NCBI GenBank assembly: GCA_947501325.1
Contig: CANMVC010000001.1
Coordinates: 1,054,001 to 1,118,000, forward strand
Reading direction: 5' to 3'
Source of the DNA: an uncultured Sphingomonadaceae bacterium
GTDB taxonomy: Bacteria > Pseudomonadota > Alphaproteobacteria > Sphingomonadales > Sphingomonadaceae
DNA: 64,000 nucleotides
Each line of letters opens with the position of its first letter. Positions within the stretch are counted from its first letter, which is position 1. A program made the position numbers and the translations under genes. This document shows positions 15,926 through 24,807 of the stretch, piece by piece. The notes beneath the pieces were generated by a model that searched no databases, was not told the origin of the DNA, and worked only from the letters and a program-made list of their open reading frames with translations.

Positions 15926-16714
15926 ATGAGTGAATCTCCACCAGAACGCAGGCCCGACCAGAAACCGATAAAATGCGTATTGGTCGCCGCTGGCAAATAT
16001 CACGACATTGATTTTGCCCGGCTCGAAATATTGAAACTGCTCGCCGAGGATGACCGCATCCGCGTGCGGCTGTTTGAGGATTATGAAAATCTCGAGGCAA
16101 TCAAAAATGCCGACATATTGATCAGCTATACCTGTGACCTGCTGCCCAGCGAAGCGGCGCAAAAAAACATCCAGGCTTTCGTCAACGGCGGCGGCCAGTA
16201 TTTTGCCCTGCATGGCACAAATAGCGTCCTTAAGTTCCTCGAAGATGGCAGGGTCGATGCGCCGGATGATATGCCGACCTTTGTCGATACCTTGGGCAGC
16301 CGCTTTCTGTCCCACCCGCCGATTATCCCGTTCACCGTCGACAACGCGCAACCGGATCATCCGCTGGTCAAGGGCATTCCCAGTTTTGAAACAGTCGATG
16401 AGCAATATCTCGTCGAAACCCGGGCGGAAATCGATGTGCTGCTCGACACCGAATATAATGGCGAAGATGATATTAGCGGCTTTGTGCACAGCGACATCAA
16501 GAAGAGCCGCCACCCGGTCTTCTATATTCGCAAAATGGGCGAAGGTGCGGTGCTCTATTTGACCATGGGCCATTGTCGCGGCCATTATGACATGGACCCG
16601 GTGCTCGACTGGTGGCCCGAGGTGGACCGCTCCGGTTGGCAGCAGCCGATTATCTATGATCTGCTGCGCCGCGGCATCAAGTGGTGCTGTCAGCCCGCAA
16701 TAGCGAAATTCTAA
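15926..16714 (+). CDS. ThuA-like (trehalose-utilisation/glutamine-amidotransferase fold) protein
   Basis: 262 residues beginning 2 bp after the VOC stop. The fold signature is visible: CVLVAAGKYHDIDFARLEIL, ADILISYTCDLLP, FVNGGGQYFALHGTNSV and GAVLYLTMGHCRGHY. ThuA proteins have a flavodoxin-like/class I amidotransferase-like fold with no catalytic Cys triad in most members; none is obvious here. The family's biochemical role is poorly defined (sugar 3-keto metabolism in some operons). Its place between VOC and SDR genes suggests a part in the same pathway. I cannot say more about function. Confidence 0.83.
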   Translation: MSESPPERRPDQKPIKCVLVAAGKYHDIDFARLEILKLLAEDDRIRVRLFEDYENLEAIKNADILISYTCDLLPSEAAQKNIQAFVNGGGQYFALHGTNSVLKFLEDGRVDAPDDMPTFVDTLGSRFLSHPPIIPFTVDNAQPDHPLVKGIPSFETVDEQYLVETRAEIDVLLDTEYNGEDDISGFVHSDIKKSRHPVFYIRKMGEGAVLYLTMGHCRGHYDMDPVLDWWPEVDRSGWQQPIIYDLLRRGIKWCCQPAIAKF

Positions 16715-16755
16715 ACGAAAAACCCAAACCCCAATATCTTTAAAGGAGAGCAAAA

Positions 16756-17514
16756 ATGGATTTAGGACTTAAGGGCAAGAAGGTCATTCTTACCGGTGGT
16801 AGCCGCGGTCTAGGGCGCGCTGCGCTAGAGCATTTCGCCAAGGAAGGCGCGGATGTTGCGTTTTTCTCACGCAATGCGGAACAGGTGGCTGCAGCGAAGA
16901 GCGAACTGGAAGCGCATGGCGGCAAGGTCTTTGCCGAAGCGTTCGATATGACCGACGCTGAAGGCTATCCCAAATGGTTGGAAAAGGCCGCTGGCGAACT
17001 CGGCGGCTGCGATATTTTCATCCATAATGTCAGCTCTTCCGGTGCCGGCGGAACCGGTGACTGGGAAATGACATTCAACACCGACATTATCGGTGCGGTC
17101 AAAGCGATGGAGGTATTGGAGCCCTATCTTGAGAAATCAGACGATGGCTCGGTGATCTTCATGTCATCCACTGCTGCATTCGAAACTTTCGTTGCGCCAC
17201 AGGCCTTTAACGCGATGAAAGCCGCGCTCATCACCTATGGTAGCCAGCTTAGCCAAGCACTTGGTCCCAAAGGGATTCGCGTCAACATGGTTTCCCCGGG
17301 CCCGATCAAATTCCCGGGCGGCAACTGGTCGCAGATTGAAGCGGGCATGCCGGACTTTTACAACATGACCAAAGCGGGCTTCGCGCTGGGTGATTTCGGT
17401 GAAGCTGATGATGTGGCGCGCAGCGTTGTGTTTCTCGCGAGCCCTGCATCGAGCTATACCACGGGCGCACATCTCGTGATCGACGGCGGCTTTACGAAAC
17501 GCGTTCAGTTTTAG
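16756..17514 (+). CDS. SDR-family protein with catalytic Tyr replaced by Phe
   Basis: 252 residues with the cofactor motif TGGSRGLGRAAL and the C-terminal GAHLVIDGGF typical of classical SDRs. The catalytic set is altered: Ser138 (FMSSTAAF) and Lys155 are present, but the Tyr position is Phe151 (AFNAMK; codon TTT). The structural NNAG motif reads HNVSS. Without the Tyr acid/base, ordinary alcohol/ketone oxidoreduction should be weak or absent, so it may catalyse something else, bind a ligand, or use another residue. AAAGGAGAG precedes ATG 16756. It ends the GST-VOC-ThuA-SDR run; two hairpins follow. Confidence 0.85.
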   Translation: MDLGLKGKKVILTGGSRGLGRAALEHFAKEGADVAFFSRNAEQVAAAKSELEAHGGKVFAEAFDMTDAEGYPKWLEKAAGELGGCDIFIHNVSSSGAGGTGDWEMTFNTDIIGAVKAMEVLEPYLEKSDDGSVIFMSSTAAFETFVAPQAFNAMKAALITYGSQLSQALGPKGIRVNMVSPGPIKFPGGNWSQIEAGMPDFYNMTKAGFALGDFGEADDVARSVVFLASPASSYTTGAHLVIDGGFTKRVQF

Positions 17515-17522
17515 AGACTTGT

Positions 17523-17602
17523 GCCCCTGCGTAGGCAGGGGCCCATCTCCAAACCTATTGGCTTTCAGGAGGCAGGAGATGGATTCCTGCCTCCGCAGGA
17601 AT
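17523..17602. repeat. Tandem hairpins between convergent genes (terminator-like palindromes)
   Basis: Hairpin 1: GCCCCTGC (17523-17530), GTAG loop, GCAGGGGC (17535-17542), a perfect 8-bp stem. Hairpin 2: GGAGGCAGGA (17568-17577), 7-base loop, TCCTGCCTCC (17585-17594), a perfect 10-bp stem. The right arm can instead pair with GCAGGAA downstream (17595-17601), giving two exclusive folds. They lie between the stop at 17514 and the convergent ligase stop at 17610. No T-tract follows, so they look like mobile palindromic repeats that also separate the two transcripts. Confidence 0.7.
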
Positions 17603-17609
17603 ACGGTAC

Positions 17610-19190
17610 CTAATTCACCGCCCGGTCTTTGCCTTCCCAATAAGGCGCACGCAATTCGCGGCGCAGGATTTTTCCTGAAGGGTTGCGTGGCAATTCCGGG
17701 ATAAAGTCCACAGACTTCGGACATTTGAAACCGGCAATATTCGTCCGGGCATGGGCGATCAGATCAGCTTCCGCAATTTCCGCGCCGTCTTTCAACACCA
17801 CACAGGCCTTCACCGCCTCACCCCATTTTTCATCAGGCACACCGATTACCGCAACATCCGCAATCGCAGGATGGCCGTAAATCGCATTCTCAACCTCGGC
17901 CGGATAGATATTCTCCCCGCCGGAGATGATCATGTCCTTCACCCGGTCATGGATGTAGAGATAACCGTCTTCATCGAAATAGCCCGCATCGCCAGTACGC
18001 AGCCAGCCATCGGCATCGATGGTCGCTGCCGTGGCTTCATCCATGTTCCAATAGCCTTTCATATTGAACGAAGAGCGCGTGGCAATCTCGCCTACTTCGC
18101 GGGCAGGCAATGTGTTGCCATCTTCATCGATAATCTTGACCTCAACACCTTGCAGCGGCTTGCCAACTGAGCGCATTTTGTCATTGCCATTGGGATCATG
18201 ATCCTCCGGCGGCAGGGCGACAATCGTTCCCGATGTCTCGGTCATGCCGTACATCTGGATGAATTCGCAACCGAACATGTCGATGCTCTGCTTCATCATT
18301 TCCAGCGGAATCGGAGATGCACCGTAAGAGATGTATTTGAGTTTGGAAAAATCGACCTCGCCCACCCGTGGATGGTTGAGCAATATCTGGATCGCGGCCG
18401 GCACCATGAAAATCTTGCTGATGCCATATTGTTCAATAAACTCCAGCGCCTGGGACGGGTCATATTCGCGCACCACGACCGCATGGCCGCCGCTATACAT
18501 ATTGCCAAGGCCCGACCCCGTCCCGCCGATATGAAAGCAGGGCATGGCGAGCAACATGGTCTCACCAGGTTGCGATCTCTGCCAGTCGGCCAAATCATCG
18601 TCGGTCAGCTTGGATCGCGCGCCGAAAATCGAGTAGCCGGTCATGATCGCACCCTTGGGGTGGCCGGTCGTTCCGGACGTGTAGAGTTGCAGGGCATCGT
18701 CTTCCGGCGCACAGGTCACCATCGGGTCGACATCCGGGAACCCGTCACGCCAGGCCGGATAACCGGGAAATTCTTCGTCCGCCTGTTCCGAACAGAAGAT
18801 GGTTTCGACATGTTCAAACTGCGGCTTGATCTGCTTCACCAAATCGACAAATTCAGGCCCGATGAAGAGAATCTTCGCCTGGCAATTATTGACAATATAC
18901 GTGACTTCTGGACCCGCCAGGCGCCAGTTGACCGGCGTCATTACGGCGCCAATCTTGGCCGCGCCCAATAATATTTCGAAATAGAGATGGGAGTTTTTGC
19001 CCATATAGGCAATCCGGTCACCCTTCTTTACGCCAAGCGATGCCAGCGCATTGGCCGCCCGGCTGCTGCCCGCATCAAGCTGGGCATAGCTCATCTCGTC
19101 GCCTTCAAAGGTGAAGACGAGCGCGTCGCCCTGATCCTTGGCCTGTTGCCGGATGACGTCCGCTATCGTGACAATATCTTCTTTCAGCAT
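17610..19190 (-). CDS. Acyl-CoA synthetase (ANL superfamily, fatty-acid-CoA-ligase type)
   Basis: 526 residues. P-loop-like A3 motif LYTSGTTGHPKGAIMTG at about 170, A5-type MYGMTETSG, A8 hinge GYLYIHDRVKDMIISGGENIYPAEVENAI at about 405-435, and the C-terminal catalytic Lys in NPSGKILRREL. It forms an acyl-adenylate and then the CoA thioester, using ATP and CoA in the cytoplasm. It is the only ANL ligase in the window and so is the likely entry enzyme for a carboxylic-acid intermediate of the neighbouring catabolic genes. It stands alone on the minus strand, divergent from the epimerase gene. Chain length or ring specificity is unknown. Confidence 0.92.
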   Translation of the reverse strand: MLKEDIVTIADVIRQQAKDQGDALVFTFEGDEMSYAQLDAGSSRAANALASLGVKKGDRIAYMGKNSHLYFEILLGAAKIGAVMTPVNWRLAGPEVTYIVNNCQAKILFIGPEFVDLVKQIKPQFEHVETIFCSEQADEEFPGYPAWRDGFPDVDPMVTCAPEDDALQLYTSGTTGHPKGAIMTGYSIFGARSKLTDDDLADWQRSQPGETMLLAMPCFHIGGTGSGLGNMYSGGHAVVVREYDPSQALEFIEQYGISKIFMVPAAIQILLNHPRVGEVDFSKLKYISYGASPIPLEMMKQSIDMFGCEFIQMYGMTETSGTIVALPPEDHDPNGNDKMRSVGKPLQGVEVKIIDEDGNTLPAREVGEIATRSSFNMKGYWNMDEATAATIDADGWLRTGDAGYFDEDGYLYIHDRVKDMIISGGENIYPAEVENAIYGHPAIADVAVIGVPDEKWGEAVKACVVLKDGAEIAEADLIAHARTNIAGFKCPKSVDFIPELPRNPSGKILRRELRAPYWEGKDRAVN

Positions 19191-19353
19191 GTACCTGTCC
19201 TAGTTTTTGGCGACCCTCATTATGGCCGATTCTCACAACTCTATCTAATCGCCGCCGACGCGCAAACAGCCTAGCATATTGACTAGCCTGCAAGGCACTC
19301 CCCTGCACGAAATTCATAGGTGCAATGCGCGCGCCTTGGATTAGGATCAATCT

Positions 19354-20151
19354 ATGCGTGACTTAGCTCTCCATCAAATTACCATGACCCAAGGCGGGCC
19401 GGCCGGTCTTGTGCGGTTTGCCGCCAAGGCTGACCTGAAGACAATCTGCCTGTTCACAGAAACGCCACTAAAAGATGATGGTCAGCAGATGTTCGACACT
19501 GTCAATCCATCGGAAAAAGCAACATTCCAAAGACTGCTGGCCGATTATGGCGTGTCGATTGTCAACGCAGAATATTTTCCGGTCATGCCGGGCACAGATG
19601 TTTCCCGATATAGGCCTGCACTGGAATTGGCTGCAGAATTGGGCGCGAAGCGCGCGGTGACCCATATTCATGAAACTGATCCTGCTCGCGTTTCCGATCA
19701 GCTTGGGGCGCTTTGTGAGATGGCGCGCGATCTGAATTTGGAAATCGGATTAGAATTTACCGGCTTTGCAAAAGGCTGTGACAGTCTCGAGAAAACGGTA
19801 AAGCTACACCAGGCGATCAACCAACCGAACCTGAAGATCGCGATTGATGCGCTCCATTTGTTTCGGACCGGCGGAACGCTGGACGAGCTCAAAGCCGTTG
19901 ATCCTGACAGCATTGGCTATGCCCAGATATGCGATGGCCCGCATTTTCGAAAATCTGATGATTATGTCGAGGAAGCCATGAATCGCATGATCCCCGGCGA
20001 CGGGATGTTCCCGCTTCGCGCATTGATCGGCCTGTTGGGAGCGCATGTAGATTTGGACGTTGAAGTCCCACATTGTGCGCCCAGTCCATATTTCGATGCG
20101 GAAAGCTGGGCTCTGCAAGCGATAGCGGCAAGCAAGGCGCTACTGACATGA
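19354..20151 (+). CDS. Sugar-phosphate isomerase/epimerase-like TIM-barrel protein
   Basis: 265 residues of the xylose-isomerase-like TIM-barrel (AP endonuclease 2) superfamily: LELAAELGAKRAVTHIHE, LNLEIGLEFTGFAKG (metal-ligand Glu), LKIAIDALHLFRTGG (Asp and His ligands), YAQICDGP and HVDLDVEVPH near the end. Such proteins bind a divalent metal and isomerise, epimerise or dehydrate polyols and keto acids; some act on steroid or aromatic intermediates. AGGA lies seven bases before ATG 19354. The SnoaL-like gene follows after 9 bp. The substrate is unknown. Confidence 0.82.
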   Translation: MRDLALHQITMTQGGPAGLVRFAAKADLKTICLFTETPLKDDGQQMFDTVNPSEKATFQRLLADYGVSIVNAEYFPVMPGTDVSRYRPALELAAELGAKRAVTHIHETDPARVSDQLGALCEMARDLNLEIGLEFTGFAKGCDSLEKTVKLHQAINQPNLKIAIDALHLFRTGGTLDELKAVDPDSIGYAQICDGPHFRKSDDYVEEAMNRMIPGDGMFPLRALIGLLGAHVDLDVEVPHCAPSPYFDAESWALQAIAASKALLT

Positions 20152-20160
20152 TTGGAAACC

Positions 20161-20640
20161 ATGATGACGCATGAAGATCTGACTGACCGGGCGAATATTA
20201 CCGACCATGTGCTGAAATATGCCACTGGCATCGATCAGCATCAGTGGGACCTTTATCGCTCTATATTTGCTGATGAGGTGATGTTGGACTTCTCCAGCTG
20301 GTCTGGCGATCCCGCGAGCAAAATGTCAGCCGATGCCTGGGTTGCTGGCGTGCGGGCTACACTGGAACCTTTTGACGCCACCCAGCATGTTTTGACCAAT
20401 TTCGTTATCAACCTGGCCGGCGATAGCGCGACTTGCACCTGTTATATGGCCGCTCACCATCATCTGGTCGTGGACGGCGACCGCAATATGCACTCAATAG
20501 GTGGCTATTACGTGCATGGACTGGAGCGTGAGGGCGACGGTTGGCTGATCCACAACACCCGTCTTAACGTAACTTGGGAAATGGGTGATCGCGGGCTTTT
20601 CACACTGGCTGCAAAACGAAGTGCGTCACAAATCGCATAG
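20161..20640 (+). CDS. SnoaL-like NTF2-fold protein
   Basis: About 159 residues of the SnoaL_4-like group: DLTDRANITDHVLKYATGID at the N-terminus, YRSIFADEVMLDFSSW, then DATQHVLTNFVINLAGDSA and CTCYMAAHHHLV. Families of this type include scytalone-dehydratase- and ring-hydroxylating-dioxygenase-beta-like proteins; the His cluster in AAHHHL may be part of an acid/base pocket. The start is placed at ATG 20161; a TTG at 20152 lies right after the previous stop and is possible. It probably catalyses a dehydration or isomerisation in the same pathway as its neighbours. Function is not established. Confidence 0.8.
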   Translation: MMTHEDLTDRANITDHVLKYATGIDQHQWDLYRSIFADEVMLDFSSWSGDPASKMSADAWVAGVRATLEPFDATQHVLTNFVINLAGDSATCTCYMAAHHHLVVDGDRNMHSIGGYYVHGLEREGDGWLIHNTRLNVTWEMGDRGLFTLAAKRSASQIA

Positions 20641-20721
20641 AGAAGCCCGGCCCAAAAGTAACAGTGGTCCTATTCAGATAAACTCAATTATCACGGGCAG
20701 TAATAAGGGAGAGCTTTTGCC

Positions 20722-22341
20722 ATGAACACGGACGTTCTGATCATCGGAGCCGGGGCAGCCGGACTGAGCGCTGCACTGGCTGCCCATGAGGCCGGTTCAC
20801 GCGTAACGGTTATCGAAAAGCAACCCAAGCTGGGTGGAACAGCATCCATATCCGGCGGCATTGTGTGGATACCAGGCAATCGGCAAATGAAAAACCACGG
20901 TATCGAAGACAGCCGGGAAGAGGCACTTGCCTATTTCCGTTCTCTCGATCAGGGCGATATAGACGATGTAGCGCTATCCGCCTTTGTCGAAGAGGCACCA
21001 CAGGCCCTCGCCTTTCTGGAGGATCTCGACGCTGCCCGACTGAGTTTACTCGGAGGCTATCCTGATTATTACCTTGATCGCCCTGGAGCAAAGCCCAATG
21101 GCGGCCGCGCGCTTGACAATGACTTATTCGATTTCACGACGCTCGGTGACTGGGCCGACAAGGTTTTCGAGCACGGCCCCGCTCCACGCATGCTGTTGCG
21201 GGAGACACCGCTCGGCGGCGGCACCGGTCAGGTCGATCCAGCCGAGATGGCACGCCGTGAAGCTGGTAATTTACGCGGTTGGGGACAGGCGTTAATCGGA
21301 CGTTTGCTCAAAGCCTGCCTCGACCGGAATATCGAACCCCAGCTAAATATTGGTGGCTATCGTCTGATCATCGAAAATGGCCGCGTTACCGGCGCCACCG
21401 TGCATCAGGATGGCGATGAATTAACGATCCACGCGAGCCAGGCCGTGATCCTCGCCACCGGCGGTTTCGAATGGAACGAAGAGCTCAAACAGACATTTTT
21501 GCGCGGACCACTGGATGCTCCCGCATCGCCGCCCAGCAACCAAGGCGATGGCCTGAAAATGGCGATGGCCGCTGGGGCGAGCCTTGGCAATATGACCAGC
21601 GCCTGGTGGGTGCCGACCCTATCCATGCCAGAGGTCAAATGGGAAGGCGGAGAGCAACGCTCCATGCCTGTGCTGATCGAACGGACCCTCCCGCATACAA
21701 TCATGGTCAACGGCGCGGGCAGGCGCTTTTGCAACGAGGCCAATAACTATTCCGCCCTCGCAGGCGCGTTTCACCAATTTGATCCCGCCACTTACTCGCA
21801 CCCCAATTTGCCAGCCTATTTGATTTTCGATTCGCAATATCTGTCTCGCTATCCGCTGGCCTCGGTCATGCCCGGCATGCCGGTGCCCGAATGGATTACC
21901 AGTGCCGATGATCTGGAAAGCCTCGGTAACGCGATAGGCATTGACGGCAGACAACTGGAAGAAACGGTCAACCATTTCAACGCCCATGCGATCAAGGGCC
22001 ATGACCCTGATTTCGCGCGCGGCCAGAGCGCTTATGACCGCTTTTACGGCGATCGTTCGCGAGATGGCGCTTCGGCGACTTTGGGTCCTATAACCAACGG
22101 TCCATTTTATGCCATAGAAATTAAGATGGGCACGCTCGGCACCAATGGCGGCGCCAAAACAGATGGCTCGGCACAAGTGCTGAACCTCGACGGAGAGCCC
22201 ATCCCCGGCCTGTTCGCGGCAGGCAACGTGATTAGCTGTCCAACAGGCGGCGTCTATGCCGGCGCGGGCGGAACACTCGGCCCGGCCTTAACATTTGGAT
22301 ATATTGCCGGACGCGCGGCCGCGCGGCGCATTAACAGCTGA
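20722..22341 (+). CDS. FAD-dependent oxidoreductase, 3-ketosteroid-dehydrogenase-like
   Basis: 539 residues of the fumarate-reductase/ketosteroid-dehydrogenase flavoprotein group. The dinucleotide motif LIIGAGAAGLSAALAAHEAG is at residues 6-25, followed by GGTASISGGIVWIPGN. The C-terminal FAD contact is GLFAAGNVISCPTGGVYAGAGGT. Tyr512 and Gly516 in VYAGAG line up with the catalytic Tyr487 and Gly491 of Rhodococcus Delta1-KSTD (YPGAG). The enzyme would remove hydrogens alpha,beta to a ketone, or reduce such a bond. GGGAGAG lies ten bases before ATG 20722. With the ketosteroid isomerase 15 kb away it supports a steroid theme, but related flavoproteins act on other acids, so substrate assignment is tentative. 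Confidence 0.85.
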   Translation: MNTDVLIIGAGAAGLSAALAAHEAGSRVTVIEKQPKLGGTASISGGIVWIPGNRQMKNHGIEDSREEALAYFRSLDQGDIDDVALSAFVEEAPQALAFLEDLDAARLSLLGGYPDYYLDRPGAKPNGGRALDNDLFDFTTLGDWADKVFEHGPAPRMLLRETPLGGGTGQVDPAEMARREAGNLRGWGQALIGRLLKACLDRNIEPQLNIGGYRLIIENGRVTGATVHQDGDELTIHASQAVILATGGFEWNEELKQTFLRGPLDAPASPPSNQGDGLKMAMAAGASLGNMTSAWWVPTLSMPEVKWEGGEQRSMPVLIERTLPHTIMVNGAGRRFCNEANNYSALAGAFHQFDPATYSHPNLPAYLIFDSQYLSRYPLASVMPGMPVPEWITSADDLESLGNAIGIDGRQLEETVNHFNAHAIKGHDPDFARGQSAYDRFYGDRSRDGASATLGPITNGPFYAIEIKMGTLGTNGGAKTDGSAQVLNLDGEPIPGLFAAGNVISCPTGGVYAGAGGTLGPALTFGYIAGRAAARRINS

Positions 22342-22355
22342 TAATAATCATTGCA

Positions 22356-23330
22356 TTGCATGAAGAGGATAAGATCATTAAAATATTGACCATCGGCGCC
22401 ACCGGCGATCAAGGCCATCCTTTGTTAGAACGCCTGCTGGATGCTGGCATGCATCCGGTTGCAGCTTTGCGCAATACGGCTGCTCTGGCCAACACGCCCT
22501 TTGCAGATGTCGAGACTGTAGAAGCGGATCTTTATGATAGGCAATCGATGATCGCTGCGGCACAGGGTATGGATGCCATCGCGATGCACCTGCCTTTTGT
22601 TTTTCATCTGGAGAAGGCAACCGAGCTCGGCCGCAATATCGCCGCCGCCGCCAAGGCAAGCAATGTCCGAAAAATTGTTTTCAACACCAGTTGCTATGTT
22701 GCCGACAAAGACAATGGCAATCCCGCGCATGATGGCCGGCGGGCGATAGAGCAGGCGATTATCGACAGCGGCGTCCCTCACGCAATTTTCGAAACCAAAG
22801 TGTTCATGGACAACATGATCCGTAGCTGGAACAAGCCATCCATCGTCAACAGCTTGATATTTGCCTATCCAGCCAAACCGGATCTGAAAATATCCTGGAT
22901 TTGCCTCGATGATGTCGCCGCGTTCATGGTTGAAGCCTTGCAAAATGATGATCTGCCCAGTGGTCGCTATGCTATTGGCGGACCGCAAGCCTTGGTCGGC
23001 GACGAGGTTGCGGCCATTCTCAGCGAGGTGATTGGAAAGCCGATCACGTTCAAAAGCCTGACGCCCGACGCATTTGCCTCAGCCATGAGCTTGTTGGTTA
23101 CCGGATCGTCAACGGTTGAACCGCAGTCTATTTATAGCGGCATGGCGAGCTTTTACAGCTTTTATAATGAACAACCGGTTTCGCCGCTGATCGCCGAGCC
23201 GGCCGAAATGGCAAAATATTTCGAAACACGGCCAACGCCACTAGCAGAATGGGCCGCGCGGCAGGATTGGACCGATCCCACAGACCCCGCACTGGCGATC
23301 CGAATGGCAGGCATGCAACAGAACGGATAA
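22356..23330 (+). CDS. NmrA-like NAD(P)-binding protein (atypical SDR)
   Basis: Up to 324 residues with KILTIGATGDQGHPLLERLLDAG, the atypical-SDR glycine motif, then AVAALRNTA and DAIAMHLPFVFH. It lacks the classical YxxxK pair in the expected place, as NmrA/HSCARG-type redox sensors and some isoflavone-reductase-like enzymes do. No ATG precedes the Rossmann motif: TTG 22356 opens the frame, while GAAGAGG at 22362-22368 is best placed for a non-standard ATC/ATT start at 22374-22377, so the true N-terminus is unresolved. The gene lies 14 bp after the flavoprotein gene. Role could be reductase or regulator. Confidence 0.8.
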   Translation: MHEEDKIIKILTIGATGDQGHPLLERLLDAGMHPVAALRNTAALANTPFADVETVEADLYDRQSMIAAAQGMDAIAMHLPFVFHLEKATELGRNIAAAAKASNVRKIVFNTSCYVADKDNGNPAHDGRRAIEQAIIDSGVPHAIFETKVFMDNMIRSWNKPSIVNSLIFAYPAKPDLKISWICLDDVAAFMVEALQNDDLPSGRYAIGGPQALVGDEVAAILSEVIGKPITFKSLTPDAFASAMSLLVTGSSTVEPQSIYSGMASFYSFYNEQPVSPLIAEPAEMAKYFETRPTPLAEWAARQDWTDPTDPALAIRMAGMQQNG

Positions 23331-23431
23331 AGCCCTTATTATATTGCTCACCTTCAAAAATCTGTCATGTTAAGCGCCTAAGTCAAGATTTGTATTCCAT
23401 TGGGAGTATGGCCACATACGGGATAGCGAGC

Positions 23432-24793
23432 ATGCAGTTAAACCGCCGCAATTTTACAGGGGGGCTAACCGCTCTGGCCTTTTCCGGCTTTGCCCAGCAC
23501 AGCAGTCTGGCACGTACCGGCGCGGCCATGTCTCATAAAGGATATGGCGCATTACAGGTTGATCCCTACGGCTTGCTCGATCTGCCCGAAGGCTTTTCCT
23601 ATCGGGTCATTTCCGAATTTCGCGGCGCCATGTCTGATGGGAATCGCGTCCCCGACCGCGCCGATGGCATGGGCTGTTTCGCCATGCCAGATGGCAAGAT
23701 CGCACTCGTGCGCAATCATGAGTTAAAAGCCAATCATTTTGATGATGGTCCTTTCGGCAATGTTCCATCGACACTCGCCACCTATGATCATAGCCAGGAC
23801 GGCAAGCCGCTTGTCGGGGGCACTACCACATTGCTGCTGGATGGCCAGAGTCTGGCGGTGGAACGGGAACATCTTAGTCTGGTGGGCACGATTAGGAACT
23901 GTGCTGGCGGCACCACGCCGTGGGGCAGCTGGCTCAGCTGCGAGGAAGACATGACCCGCGCAGGCGATGGCGTGAAACGCGACCATGGCTGGATTTTTGA
24001 AGTGCCTGCCGCGCATGAGGGGCTTGTCGATCCGGTTCCGCTCAAAGCCATGGGCCGGTTCAACCATGAAGCGGCAGCTGTCCATCCGGCGACCGGTATC
24101 GTCTATCTGACCGAAGACAGGAACGACAGTCTGTTCTACCGCTTCATTCCGAATGTTGCTGGTAAATTGGCCGAAGGCGGGAAGCTGCAAGCTCTCGCCT
24201 TTGCCGACGAAACACGCGATAATGAAAGCCGTAACTGGGGCAACGTCACTTTCAAACTGGGGGCTTGGCAATTTGTCCGCTGGATTGATGTCAAAGATGT
24301 CGAAAGCCCGAATGATGATCTGCGCGAGCGCGGAGCGAGCGACGGAGCAGTCAAGTTCGCGCGCGGCGAAGGCATTATCTACGGTGATGGGGAGCTTTTT
24401 TTCTGTTGCACATCGGGCGGCGCGGCGAAGGAAGGGCAGATCATGCGCTATCGGCCATCCCGCTTCGAAGGAGAAGCAGGAGAAGCAACTGCACCGGCCT
24501 TATTGCAATTGTTCATGGAATCGACCGACCGCCGCCAGTATAGCTATGGCGACAATATTACGATTGCACCCAATGGCCACCTGATCGTTTGCGAAGATCA
24601 ATATAGCGCTACCGTCGATAATCACCTGCGTGGGATTACGCCGCGCGGAGAAGCCTACGCGTTGGCGCGGATACGGGTACAAACCGAACCCGCAGGCGCT
24701 TGCTTCTCTCCTGATGGACAGACGATGTTCGTGAACCTGTATAGCCCGACAAAAACGCTTGCGATTTCCGGTCCTTGGGGCAAAGCGATCTAG
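23432..24793 (+). CDS. PhoX/DUF839-like exported protein with Tat signal
   Basis: 453 residues from ATG 23432, directly before a twin-arginine signal (LNRRNFTGGLTALAFSGFA). The mature part matches DUF839/PhoX-like beta-propellers: DGMGCFAMPDGKIALVRNHEL, then GGTTPWGSWLSCEED, GRFNHEAAAVHP and YLTEDRNDSLFYRF. Acidic residues of the ENHE/CEED/TEDR type are the calcium/iron ligands in PhoX. PhoX is a periplasmic phosphatase; in catabolic loci DUF839 proteins may be other esterases or structural proteins. ATG 23408 and further upstream codons in frame are less likely starts because they precede the signal. It is convergent with the cysteine hydrolase gene (14 bp). Confidence 0.85.
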   Translation: MQLNRRNFTGGLTALAFSGFAQHSSLARTGAAMSHKGYGALQVDPYGLLDLPEGFSYRVISEFRGAMSDGNRVPDRADGMGCFAMPDGKIALVRNHELKANHFDDGPFGNVPSTLATYDHSQDGKPLVGGTTTLLLDGQSLAVEREHLSLVGTIRNCAGGTTPWGSWLSCEEDMTRAGDGVKRDHGWIFEVPAAHEGLVDPVPLKAMGRFNHEAAAVHPATGIVYLTEDRNDSLFYRFIPNVAGKLAEGGKLQALAFADETRDNESRNWGNVTFKLGAWQFVRWIDVKDVESPNDDLRERGASDGAVKFARGEGIIYGDGELFFCCTSGGAAKEGQIMRYRPSRFEGEAGEATAPALLQLFMESTDRRQYSYGDNITIAPNGHLIVCEDQYSATVDNHLRGITPRGEAYALARIRVQTEPAGACFSPDGQTMFVNLYSPTKTLAISGPWGKAI

Positions 24794-24807
24794 CTCTTTC
24801 TGGACAG

